DNA of 64,000 bases from Oleispira sp036960605 (GTDB lineage Bacteria; Pseudomonadota; Gammaproteobacteria; Pseudomonadales; Oceanobacteraceae). Of the stretch, positions 25,617 through 33,198 are shown one piece after another (the first letter of the stretch is position 1; each line of letters begins with the position of its first letter). Under the pieces are notes generated by a model that was not told where the DNA came from, ran no database searches, and was given only the letters and a program-made list of their open reading frames with translations. The stretch covers positions 1 to 64,000 of the forward strand of contig JBALXI010000019.1 in NCBI GenBank assembly GCA_036960605.1, given 5' to 3'. The translations under genes were made by a program, and so were the position numbers.

Positions 25617-26591
25617 TTAGCTCACGCGGGATAGTAGTAGAGAATCTTTCAGCGAAATATCTTCTTGCCAGCGTAGTTGTATTTTTGATAGTAAGGAGGC
25701 GGGATGCAGGTTTGGAATACTGCGTAACCAGCCCTTTATGATTGTTTCATCGAGATCAAATATAAAGGTTAACTGCCTCATCTTGCACTGGGATTGTAAT
25801 AATAACCAAATGGTTAAAGGTTCGACTTGATAATACTGGCGCCTGAATCTTGGGTGCTGTATTTGTTCAATGGGCGCTCCGAGTATGTCACATATCAAGG
25901 CTTCTGCTTGCTGGCGCATGGAGATAATTTGTTGTGAGGTATGCACCAAATCTGGCTTCTTTTCACGCAGATATAGCGTGATGTATGAATCACTTGCGAG
26001 TGCTTGATATAAGCGATTCTTAGCTTGCTCAATAGGCCACGGCTCAAACTGCTCCATCATACGTTCATAGCGTAAAGCGCTATTAAATCGTTGTTTAGCC
26101 ATACGTTGCAGCATTCGATGGATCGCCAGGCCAGAGTTGGATTGTGCTTGTTGATATTGTGATTGGCGGTAGAGCTTATCTGAGCTCCAAGGGTACACAG
26201 CAGGGCAGGGCACTAAACCATTACGGACTGGCCAGTGATGCAGCTCCATAACCAAAGGCACTAAGTAGCGGTCTTCTTCAACAAAAACCACTTCGGCTGA
26301 TTCAGATATGATTTGCTGGTGCTTGTGCCAAAGTTTAAAATGCAGTTCTTGCATGTGAGCACGAATATTATCCAAGATGACTTGCCAGTCTTGGTCGCAG
26401 TGCATCACCCATTGAGCTTGGTATTCAGAGAATACATAAGCGATGAGTTCACAGCCTTCTTCTTGCACCAGCATTTTCTTGAAGTATTCGTATTCAAATA
26501 CTGAGCGAAAGAGGGGGGCATCTTTTGCGCCGTGAACCTTGAAATAGTAAGTTCCGGTGCCATTGAGTATCATTCTTTTATCCATACTCAT
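25617..26591 (-). CDS. Degenerate Y1-transposase (RAYT)-like protein lacking the HUH motif
   Basis: The N-terminal half follows the REP-associated tyrosine transposase pattern: GTGTYYFKVHGAKDAPLF (family GxxYHVxxRGNxxxxLF), a segment corresponding to YVLMPNHVHLLL, and LVMELHHWPVRNGLVPCPAVYPWSS (family YIHLNPVRAGLVxxPxxYPWSS). At the position of the metal-binding HUH the sequence is QAQWVMHC, so the two catalytic histidines are not in place. About 170 further residues contain an internal region that may be a DNA-binding helical domain. The frame is intact, which suggests a domesticated DNA-binding protein rather than a dying transposase. I saw no flanking REP hairpins. Confidence 0.6.
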   Translation of the reverse strand: MSMDKRMILNGTGTYYFKVHGAKDAPLFRSVFEYEYFKKMLVQEEGCELIAYVFSEYQAQWVMHCDQDWQVILDNIRAHMQELHFKLWHKHQQIISESAEVVFVEEDRYLVPLVMELHHWPVRNGLVPCPAVYPWSSDKLYRQSQYQQAQSNSGLAIHRMLQRMAKQRFNSALRYERMMEQFEPWPIEQAKNRLYQALASDSYITLYLREKKPDLVHTSQQIISMRQQAEALICDILGAPIEQIQHPRFRRQYYQVEPLTIWLLLQSQCKMRQLTFIFDLDETIIKGWLRSIPNLHPASLLSKIQLRWQEDISLKDSLLLSRVS

Positions 26592-26703
26592 AATGTAGCC
26601 GAATATTGCCAGAGTGCCATTTAAAGGGTATATATAGCTCCATAATTCGATCGACTAATCTATCCAATCTACGACTATCTACTAACTTATAGGGAGACGG
26701 CTC

Positions 26704-27189
26704 ATGCCATCTTTTGACATCGTTTCAGAAATTGAAAAACACGAAGCGCAAAATGCAGTTGATTCAGCCAACCGTGAAGTGACTACTCGCTTTGATTTTA
26801 AAGGCGTGAACGCGACTTTTGAGTTGAAAGAAAAAGAAGTGCTAATGACGGCGAATGAAGAGTTTCAGATTGAGCAAATGAAGCCAATCCTTGAAAGCAA
26901 CCTGATTAAGCGAAAAATTAAGGTTTCTTGCCTTGAATACGAGAAGTTGATGGGCGCAGGTAAGCAAGTGAAGATGGCGGCTGTTTTGCGTCAAGGTATT
27001 GATAAAGACTTAGGTCGTATCATCAATAAGAAAATCAAAGAAAGTAAGATCAAAGTAACGTCGGCTGTGCAGGGCGAAATGGTACGCGTAACGGGTAAAA
27101 AACGTGATGAATTGCAGCAAGTGATGCAGATGCTAAAAGCGGATGAAGAGATCGAATTACCGTTGATGTATAAGAATTTTAAAGATTAA
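26704..27189 (+). CDS. yajQ: YajQ family nucleotide/cyclic-di-GMP-binding protein
   Basis: Cytoplasmic UPF0234 protein of two ferredoxin-like domains, 161 residues as usual. The N terminus MPSFDIVSEIEKHEAQNAVDSANREVTTRFDFKG and the later VTGKKRDELQQVM are close to universal in the family. Xanthomonas YajQ binds cyclic-di-GMP and acts with a LysR regulator; others bind nucleotides or tRNA. Good AGGGAGA ribosome-binding site. Convergent with ampG. Confidence 0.96.
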   Translation: MPSFDIVSEIEKHEAQNAVDSANREVTTRFDFKGVNATFELKEKEVLMTANEEFQIEQMKPILESNLIKRKIKVSCLEYEKLMGAGKQVKMAAVLRQGIDKDLGRIINKKIKESKIKVTSAVQGEMVRVTGKKRDELQQVMQMLKADEEIELPLMYKNFKD

Positions 27190-27212
27190 GAAAAATACGG
27201 ATGCAAGGCCGC

Positions 27213-28823
27213 CTAGCAGGTAGCCTTTGCCTCTTCTTTAGAATTATTTTTTTCTTTAATGCTATCAGTTTCTTTGCTATTAAACGTACGATCTAGACTT
27301 AGCATGATAATAACAATAAGAACGGGTAGGCCAAGTAAAAAGGTAATGATAAAGAAGTTAGGATAACCCAGCGCTGTCACCATAGAGCCGGAATATCCGC
27401 CTAATATTTTGGGAAGAAGGGTCATCGTTGAGCTGAAAATAGCATATTGCATGGCGGTAAAGGAGATATTGACCAAGCTTGATAGAAAGGCGACAAAAGC
27501 GGCCGTTGCAATACCCGCGGATAGGTTGTCAGCAGCAATAACGACATAAAGCATTTCAATGCTTGGACTGCCACTGGCTAATAATAAAAATAGCAGGTTG
27601 GTTAACGAAGAGAGTAATGCGCCTAAAAATAAAGCCGGTAAAATCCCCAGCCTTAGTGCAATCAACCCCCCTAGAAAGCCCCCGACCAATGCCATTATCA
27701 AACCAAAAGTTTTAACGACGGCAGCAATATCTCTTTTTGAAAACCCCATGTCGCTATAAAAGACATTTGAAATAACGCCCAGCACAATATCTGATATGCG
27801 ATAGAGTGAGATTAAGGCTAATAATAATAGAATTTGGCGGCCAGAATAGCGTTGGAAAAAATCTTGTAGCGGCGAGATATAAAAAGAGTTGACCAGATCA
27901 GGATTGGTTAAACTTGATAGTATAAGCAATCTAGCGATTAGGTAGGCAACTCCAATTCCTAGTACTAATCTAATCCCTTCAGTAAAAATCGATGCAAACT
28001 CAGAATTATTGACCGTGGCCGCAATGATTGATTTTATTGAGAGCGTATATCCAGAGCTGAAATAAAAGACCGCGATAAAGCCGATAATAGCGAGAACGAA
28101 GGTTAATAAAAGCGCCATGTGATCGCGATAGGTAAATAAATGATCTTCATCTGATGTCTTTTTATGGGGCTCAGGAACGATCAATGTTGTTATTAGGCCA
28201 ATACTCATCAACGCAGCCATGACCAAGTATGTCGTACGCCAAGCTGAATAATTGTATTCATGGGCACTGGATCCTAAATAATCCGCTAAGAATAGCGCGC
28301 CTGCGCCGGCAACAATCAAGCCTACCCGATAGCCTGTGATATACATCGAAGACATCAGTGCTTGCACTTTATTACTGCCAGATTCAATCCTGTAGGCATC
28401 GATGACGATATCTTGAGTTGCCGAAGAAAATCCCAGTGCGACGGCCGCAATCGCCATAATCGTTAAGCCATGTTCTGAAGCAAGTGGATCCGTCAATGCC
28501 ATGGCTGCGATGGATAGCATAATGGCCAGTTGAGAAATGAGTAACCAAGAACGGCGTTGTCCTAACTTATCCGTTAGCAAGGGTATCGGCATGCTGCCAA
28601 CCAAAGGAGCCCAAATAAATTTAAAAGAATAGCCCAGTGCGGCCCAGCTAAAGTAAGTAACAGCTGAGCGATCAACGCCAGCTTCACGTAGCCAAAGTGA
28701 TAGAGAAGAAAAAATTAATAATAGCGGAAGACCCGCCGAGAAACCCAGAAAGAACATTCTGATAACAACGGGTTTCCAAAAGTAGGGCAGGTAACTGAAC
28801 CAGCTATTTTGTTCAGTGCGCAT
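27213..28823 (-). CDS. ampG: AmpG family muropeptide MFS permease
   Basis: Inner-membrane proton-linked importer of anhydro-muropeptides, the step before AmpD. Family marks are FLGFSAGLPLLLIFSSLSLWLREAGVDRSAVTYFSW near the start, FIWAPLVGS, GQRRSWLL and the TQDIVIDAYRIE segment. About 12-14 hydrophobic helices, 536 residues, longer than E. coli AmpG (491) and more like Pseudomonas AmpG (594). It lies far from ampD-ampE (0.3-1.9 kb) but belongs to the same recycling route. Confidence 0.92.
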   Translation of the reverse strand: MRTEQNSWFSYLPYFWKPVVIRMFFLGFSAGLPLLLIFSSLSLWLREAGVDRSAVTYFSWAALGYSFKFIWAPLVGSMPIPLLTDKLGQRRSWLLISQLAIMLSIAAMALTDPLASEHGLTIMAIAAVALGFSSATQDIVIDAYRIESGSNKVQALMSSMYITGYRVGLIVAGAGALFLADYLGSSAHEYNYSAWRTTYLVMAALMSIGLITTLIVPEPHKKTSDEDHLFTYRDHMALLLTFVLAIIGFIAVFYFSSGYTLSIKSIIAATVNNSEFASIFTEGIRLVLGIGVAYLIARLLILSSLTNPDLVNSFYISPLQDFFQRYSGRQILLLLALISLYRISDIVLGVISNVFYSDMGFSKRDIAAVVKTFGLIMALVGGFLGGLIALRLGILPALFLGALLSSLTNLLFLLLASGSPSIEMLYVVIAADNLSAGIATAAFVAFLSSLVNISFTAMQYAIFSSTMTLLPKILGGYSGSMVTALGYPNFFIITFLLGLPVLIVIIMLSLDRTFNSKETDSIKEKNNSKEEAKATC

Positions 28824-28870
28824 GCGTGGCTCGTTTCATTGGAGTGGGCGACATTATGATACAGACCTTG

Positions 28871-29173
28871 TTATACAGACCATTGATAATCTTTTAATCG
28901 AATGCGGCCATTGTGCAATAGAATACCTTCATCTGCTAATTTGTCTTTTTGTACCAACCAAGGCTCGCTACCTTCTGGGAAACTGATTTTCCCTTGAGCA
29001 TTAATTACTCGATGCCAGGGTAAACGAGAATCTTTCGGCAAGTGTTTCAGAGTACGACCAACCCAGCGGGCGGAACTGGGACGGCCAGCTAAACGTGCTA
29101 GCTGGCCGTAGGTCGCGACATTACCCGAAGGGATTGCGGCGATGAATTGATATAGGGTTTCTTCTGCAGTCAT
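28871..29173 (-). CDS. Alkyltransferase-like DNA-repair protein (ATL)
   Basis: Small MGMT DNA-binding domain (100 residues). The helix-turn-helix and arginine finger are in GNVATYGQLARLAGRPSSARWVGRTL. The active-site PCHR of alkylguanine methyltransferases reads PWHRV, so the acceptor Cys is Trp and the protein cannot accept alkyl groups. Such ATL proteins (E. coli YbaZ, yeast Atl1) bind O6-alkylguanine and hand it to nucleotide excision repair. Monocistronic on the minus strand, 52 bp before the SDR gene end. Confidence 0.93.
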   Translation of the reverse strand: MTAEETLYQFIAAIPSGNVATYGQLARLAGRPSSARWVGRTLKHLPKDSRLPWHRVINAQGKISFPEGSEPWLVQKDKLADEGILLHNGRIRLKDYQWSV

Positions 29174-29202
29174 ACCTCTAATGATATAGAAGAAAACCTA
29201 GA

Positions 29203-29240
29203 AACGTAAATCTATAAACGTAAATCTATAAACGTAATCC
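29203..29240. repeat. 14-bp tandem repeat at the 3' end of the SDR gene
   Basis: Unit AAACGTAAATCTAT occurs twice in a row, followed by a third partial copy AAACGTAA. It overlaps the last codons and stop of the SDR gene. Confidence 0.7.
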
Positions 29241-30014
29241 ACCATCACACTCAATGATACGGCCAGTGTAATAATCATTCTCGAAAATAAACGCGGCTGA
29301 ATGAGCAATCTCATCGGGCTTACCCATGCGCTTTAAAGGAATGCCTGCGGCCATTTTTTCTAATGCTTCCGGCTTCATACTCTTGGTCATTTCAGTTTCG
29401 ATAAACCCCGGTGCGATTGCCGCTACACGAATGTTTTGGCGAGCCAGTTCTTTGGCCCAAGTCACGGTCATTGCCGCGACGCCCGCTTTGGCAGCAGAGT
29501 AATTACTTTGACCCATGTTGCCCGCTCTAGAAATACTGGAAATATTAATGATGCAGCCCGCGCAGTCTGTATTAGTAGGCTCATTTTTGGCTTGTGCTTG
29601 TTTGATCATTTGAATAGAAGCTTCGCGGGCGCATAGAAACACACCGGTTAAGTTCACATCAATTACCGCTTGCCACTGTGGCATTGAAAGCTTGGATATT
29701 TCATCACCCTTTGCTTTAACCATTAAACCGTCACGCAAGATGCCAGCATTATTGATTAATCCATCTAGGCTACCCATTTGCACGGGGATGGCGGAAAATG
29801 TTTCTTCAACTTGTTGTTCGTCAGCCACGTTACAGGAAAATATAACCGCTTTGCGGCCGGTTGCTTCTACTTGAATCTGGGTTTCTGCCATTTGTTCTGG
29901 ATTTAAATCAATGATGGCGATATCAGCCCCGCGGTTGGCTAAATAAACCGCCATAGCGCGACCTAAGCCTTGTCCTGCGCCAGTAATCGCGATCACTTTA
30001 TCGGTTAAATTCAT
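29226..30014 (-). CDS. FabG-like short-chain dehydrogenase/reductase
   Basis: Classical SDR of 262 residues: cofactor loop TGAGQGLG at 10-17, acidic residue in IIDLN suggesting NAD(H) preference, NNAGIL, catalytic Ser in INISSISRAG, YSAAK with Tyr and Lys, and the PGFIETEM tail. It resembles 3-oxoacyl-ACP reductases but is not in a fatty-acid operon, so another hydroxyacyl or polyol substrate is possible. There is an insertion of about 10 residues (QAQAKNEPTNTDCAG) before the Ser strand. Confidence 0.85.
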   Translation of the reverse strand: MNLTDKVIAITGAGQGLGRAMAVYLANRGADIAIIDLNPEQMAETQIQVEATGRKAVIFSCNVADEQQVEETFSAIPVQMGSLDGLINNAGILRDGLMVKAKGDEISKLSMPQWQAVIDVNLTGVFLCAREASIQMIKQAQAKNEPTNTDCAGCIINISSISRAGNMGQSNYSAAKAGVAAMTVTWAKELARQNIRVAAIAPGFIETEMTKSMKPEALEKMAAGIPLKRMGKPDEIAHSAAFIFENDYYTGRIIECDGGLRL

Positions 30015-30045
30015 GATGTATTCCTAAAGTTGAAGGTAAGTTAAA

Positions 30046-30201
30046 ATGAGTATTAAAAGGGATATTTCTAATGACATTATAGACAGGCTGAGCCAGCAAA
30101 AAAGACCGTTGTGTGAAATATCACAAAAGGAGCAGGATTTAAGCTTTAGGTATGAAATCCTAGACGATTCTTTACTAAATATAATGATGAAAAGGGCTTA
30201 G
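30046..30201 (+). CDS. Small hypothetical protein, 51 residues
   Basis: An uninterrupted frame beginning MSIKRDISNDIIDRL and ending MMKRA, in the divergent gap between the SDR gene and fxsA. GAAGG sits about 8-10 bp before the ATG. The product is charged, without a membrane segment, with probable helices at residues 3-18 and 36-50 and one Cys. I recognise no family. It could be a small regulator of the divergent SDR gene, but that is a guess from position only. Length and a single genome do not exclude a chance frame. Confidence 0.42.
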   Translation: MSIKRDISNDIIDRLSQQKRPLCEISQKEQDLSFRYEILDDSLLNIMMKRA

Positions 30202-30290
30202 TCACGACCTGCAGATCTTGAAATATAGTGAGCTGAACCCATTTAATAAAGTATTAACGTTATTGTTTTAATTTGAATGCAGGAGGGCAT

Positions 30291-30794
30291 ATGCCTTTAT
30301 TATTGATTTTCATCGTTATTCCCTTAATTGAACTGGCCGTTATTTTAAAAGTGAACGGTTTTATTGGCATTGGCTGGACTCTGGGTTTAATTATTATCAC
30401 AGCTTTTGTCGGTGTACGCCTATTGAAGCAGCAAGGCATTAGTACGTTATTGCGGGCTAATCAAAAAATGCAGCAAGGACAGATTCCAGCGCAAGAATTA
30501 GCCGAAGGTTTTTTATTGGCATTGGCGGGTGCTTTGTTATTAACTCCGGGCTTTGTGACTGATGCGTTTGGCTTTATTTTGCTCGTGCCTTTTACGCGTA
30601 AAGCACTAGTACATAAAGTGATCGCCTTTATCGCGCCCCGTATGATGACGAATAGCAGCTTTCAATCGACGAACAGCTTTGAGGAAGGTTCATTTAAAGA
30701 TGTGCACTCTCAGCCAGAGTCTCAAAGTAATCATGAAAATATCACCATTGAAGGGGCGTATACCAAAGTCGATAGTGCGAAAGACGATAAGTAG
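30291..30794 (+). CDS. fxsA: FxsA family inner-membrane protein
   Basis: Small membrane protein with the FxsA core: LLLIFIVIPLIELAVILKV, IGWTLGLIIITAFVGVRLLKQQG, the helix LRANQKMQQGQIPAQELAEG, and LLLTPGFVTDAFGFILLVPFTR. E. coli FxsA relieves phage T7 exclusion by F; the normal role is unknown. I place the start at ATG 30291 after AGGAGGG rather than the TTG six codons earlier. The C-terminal tail (about 45 residues) is polar. groES follows, as in many gammaproteobacteria, but with its own promoter. Confidence 0.92.
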   Translation: MPLLLIFIVIPLIELAVILKVNGFIGIGWTLGLIIITAFVGVRLLKQQGISTLLRANQKMQQGQIPAQELAEGFLLALAGALLLTPGFVTDAFGFILLVPFTRKALVHKVIAFIAPRMMTNSSFQSTNSFEEGSFKDVHSQPESQSNHENITIEGAYTKVDSAKDDK

Positions 30795-30804
30795 TTTATT
30801 TTCG

Positions 30805-30840
30805 TCTTGCCGTTGAATTCTCAGCGAAAGCCCCTATAAA
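30805..30840 (+). promoter_or_regulatory. Sigma-32-like heat-shock promoter for groES-groEL
   Basis: A -35-like CCGTTGAA (core GTTGAA at 30812-30817; consensus CTTGAA), 13 bp, then CCCCTATAAA (30831-30840; consensus CCCCATNTA). It lies about 90 bp upstream of groES, as expected for the heat-shock promoter of this operon. Confidence 0.7.
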
Positions 30841-30858
30841 TTAACCATCTATTTTTGA

Positions 30859-30880
30859 CAGGGGCCTTAAGCCTCTGTTT
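30859..30880 (+). terminator. Stem-loop in the groES leader
   Basis: CAGGGGC / GCCTCTG with a CTTAA loop and one wobble pair, followed by TTT. It could be a weak terminator for fxsA transcripts or a structured part of the groES 5' UTR. Confidence 0.4.
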
Positions 30881-30931
30881 ACCCTATTTGATCCGCAGAA
30901 TTGGGATCTAAACCGTTGGAGTGTCGAGTAA

Positions 30932-31225
30932 ATGAAAATCCGTCCATTACATGATCGTATTGTTGTTCGTCGTAAAGAAGAAGAAACTGCAACTGCCGGT
31001 GGCATTATTTTACCAGGCGCTGCTGCAGAGAAGCCAAACCAAGGTGAAGTGATCTCTGTGGGTACTGGCCGCATTCTTGATAACGGTGCAGTACAGGCGT
31101 TAGCGGTTAAAGAAGGCGATATGGTCGTTTTTGGTAAGTACTCTGGTCAAAATACTATCGATATCGATGGTGAAGAATTATTGATTTTGAATGAAAGTGA
31201 TATCTACGGCGTTTTAGAAGCTTAA
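30932..31225 (+). CDS. groES: Co-chaperonin GroES
   Basis: Ten-kilodalton co-chaperonin that caps GroEL. 97 residues; KIRPLHDRIVVRRKEEE, the mobile loop TATAGGIILPGAAAEKPNQGEV and the tail DIYGVLEA are canonical. It starts 90 bp after the heat-shock promoter and is followed 48 bp later by groEL with AAGGAAAG as ribosome-binding site. Confidence 0.99.
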   Translation: MKIRPLHDRIVVRRKEEETATAGGIILPGAAAEKPNQGEVISVGTGRILDNGAVQALAVKEGDMVVFGKYSGQNTIDIDGEELLILNESDIYGVLEA

Positions 31226-31273
31226 TTATTACACTCACTTTTTTATTAAATACACAAATTTTAAGGAAAGATC

Positions 31274-32911
31274 ATGGCTGCTAAAGACGTATTATTTGGT
31301 GATAGCGCACGCGCAAAAATGTTGGTGGGTGTAAACATCCTAGCTGACGCGGTAAGAGTTACTTTGGGACCAAAGGGTCGTAACGTTGTTATCGAGAAAT
31401 CATTTGGCGCACCGATCATCACTAAAGATGGTGTTTCTGTTGCACGTGAAATCGAATTGAAAGACAAGTTCGAAAACATGGGCGCACAAATGGTTAAGGA
31501 AGTTGCTTCTCAAGCAAACGACCAAGCCGGTGACGGAACAACGACTGCAACAGTATTGGCACAAGCAATTATTATTGAAGGTTTGAAGGCTGTTGCCGCT
31601 GGCATGAACCCGATGGATCTTAAGCGCGGTATCGATAAAGCGACTGCTGCTGTTGTTGCATCGATTAAAGAACAAGCTCAGCCTTGTCTTGATACCAAAG
31701 CGATCGCTCAGGTCGGCACTATCTCTGCTAATGCGGATGAAACGGTTGGCCGTTTAATCGCTGAAGCCATGGAAAAAGTTGGCAAAGAAGGCGTAATTAC
31801 TGTTGAAGAAGGCAAAGGCCTTGAAGACGAGCTTGATGTTGTAGAAGGCATGCAGTTTGATCGTGGTTACTTGTCTCCGTACTTCATCAACAACCAAGAA
31901 AAAATGACAGTAGAAATGGAAAATCCATTAATTCTATTGGTTGATAAGAAAATTGATAATCTTCAAGAGTTGTTGCCAATTCTTGAAAACGTCGCTAAGT
32001 CGGGTCGTCCATTATTGATCGTTGCTGAAGATGTTGAAGGCCAAGCGCTAGCAACATTGGTAGTCAACAACTTGCGCGGTACCTTCAAGGTTGCTGCTGT
32101 TAAAGCCCCTGGTTTTGGTGATCGTCGTAAAGCCATGTTGCAAGATCTTGCAATTCTGACCGGTGGTCAGGTGATTTCTGAAGAGTTGGGTATGACTTTA
32201 GAAACTGCAGACGTAGCAACGCTAGGTACGGCTAGCAAGGTTGTTATCGATAAAGAAAACACAGTGATTGTTGATGGTGCTGGCACTGAAGCCACCGTTA
32301 ATACGCGTGTTGATCAGATTCGTGCAGAAATTGAAACCTCTACTTCTGATTACGACATCGAAAAATTACAAGAGCGTGTTGCTAAACTTGCCGGCGGCGT
32401 TGCCGTGATCAAAGTTGGTGCGGGTTCTGAAATGGAAATGAAAGAAAAGAAAGACCGTGTTGACGATGCATTGCATGCAACTCGCGCTGCAGTAGAAGAG
32501 GGTGTTGTTGCCGGTGGTGGTGTTGCTTTGGTTCGCGCATTATCTTCGGTAACAGTGGTTGGCGATAACGAAGACCAAAACGTCGGTATTGCTTTGGCAC
32601 TGCGCGCGATGGAATCTCCAATTCGTCAAATCGCTGGCAACGCGGGCGCTGAAGGTTCAGTCGTTGTGGATAAAGTTAAATCGGGTGAAGGTAGCTTTGG
32701 TTTTAACGCGAGTACTGGCGAATATGGCGACATGATCGCTATGGGTATTCTTGATCCTGCTAAAGTAACGCGCTCCTCTCTACAAGCGGCTGCGTCTATT
32801 GCTGGCTTGATGATCACAACCGAAGCAATGGTTGCTGATGCTCCTGCTGAAGAAGGCGCTGGTGGTATGCCTGATATGGGCGGCATGGGCGGAATGCCTG
32901 GCATGATGTAA
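31274..32911 (+). CDS. groEL: Chaperonin GroEL
   Basis: Sixty-kilodalton chaperonin, 545 residues. Begins AAKDVLFGDSARAKMLVGVNILADAVRVTLGPKGRNV with the nucleotide-binding GPKGRN. The ATP site DGTTTATVLAQ and the flexible GGMPDMGGMGGMPGMM tail are present. It ends the groESL operon with a long terminator hairpin. Confidence 0.99.
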   Translation: MAAKDVLFGDSARAKMLVGVNILADAVRVTLGPKGRNVVIEKSFGAPIITKDGVSVAREIELKDKFENMGAQMVKEVASQANDQAGDGTTTATVLAQAIIIEGLKAVAAGMNPMDLKRGIDKATAAVVASIKEQAQPCLDTKAIAQVGTISANADETVGRLIAEAMEKVGKEGVITVEEGKGLEDELDVVEGMQFDRGYLSPYFINNQEKMTVEMENPLILLVDKKIDNLQELLPILENVAKSGRPLLIVAEDVEGQALATLVVNNLRGTFKVAAVKAPGFGDRRKAMLQDLAILTGGQVISEELGMTLETADVATLGTASKVVIDKENTVIVDGAGTEATVNTRVDQIRAEIETSTSDYDIEKLQERVAKLAGGVAVIKVGAGSEMEMKEKKDRVDDALHATRAAVEEGVVAGGGVALVRALSSVTVVGDNEDQNVGIALALRAMESPIRQIAGNAGAEGSVVVDKVKSGEGSFGFNASTGEYGDMIAMGILDPAKVTRSSLQAAASIAGLMITTEAMVADAPAEEGAGGMPDMGGMGGMPGMM

Positions 32912-32964
32912 TCACCTTGTGATTCATAGCCCAGAGTTTCTAATTGTTAACAGAAGCTCATATT

Positions 32965-33033
32965 AAAAGCCGTATTTCTTATAAACGCTGCCTTTCTTAT
33001 TGAAGTCAGCATTTATCAAGAGTGCGGCTTTTT
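32965..33033 (+). terminator. Long terminator hairpin after groEL
   Basis: Outer stem AAAAGCCG (32965-32972) / CGGCTTTT (33025-33032) with an inner arm pairing TTATAAACGCTG and CAGCATTTATCAA through wobbles, then TTATT. Loop around CCTTTCTTATTGAAGT. Confidence 0.7.
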
Positions 33034-33198
33034 ATTGGCTGAAATATAGATAAAAACGCTGAATCATGTAAATTTATGTTGCTCAACGTCTAGATCTGTT
33101 GAGTTAAAGCGGGCGGCATGATCTCATAGGGCTCGATTTCAGCCCGATTCAATGGGGCTCAATGAAAAGATAATGCAACATAGAAATATAATAAGCGT

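Noticed and set aside
27186..27216. Possible hairpin between yajQ and ampG
   Set aside because: AAGGC / GCCTT is only five pairs with no T tract; too weak to call a terminator.
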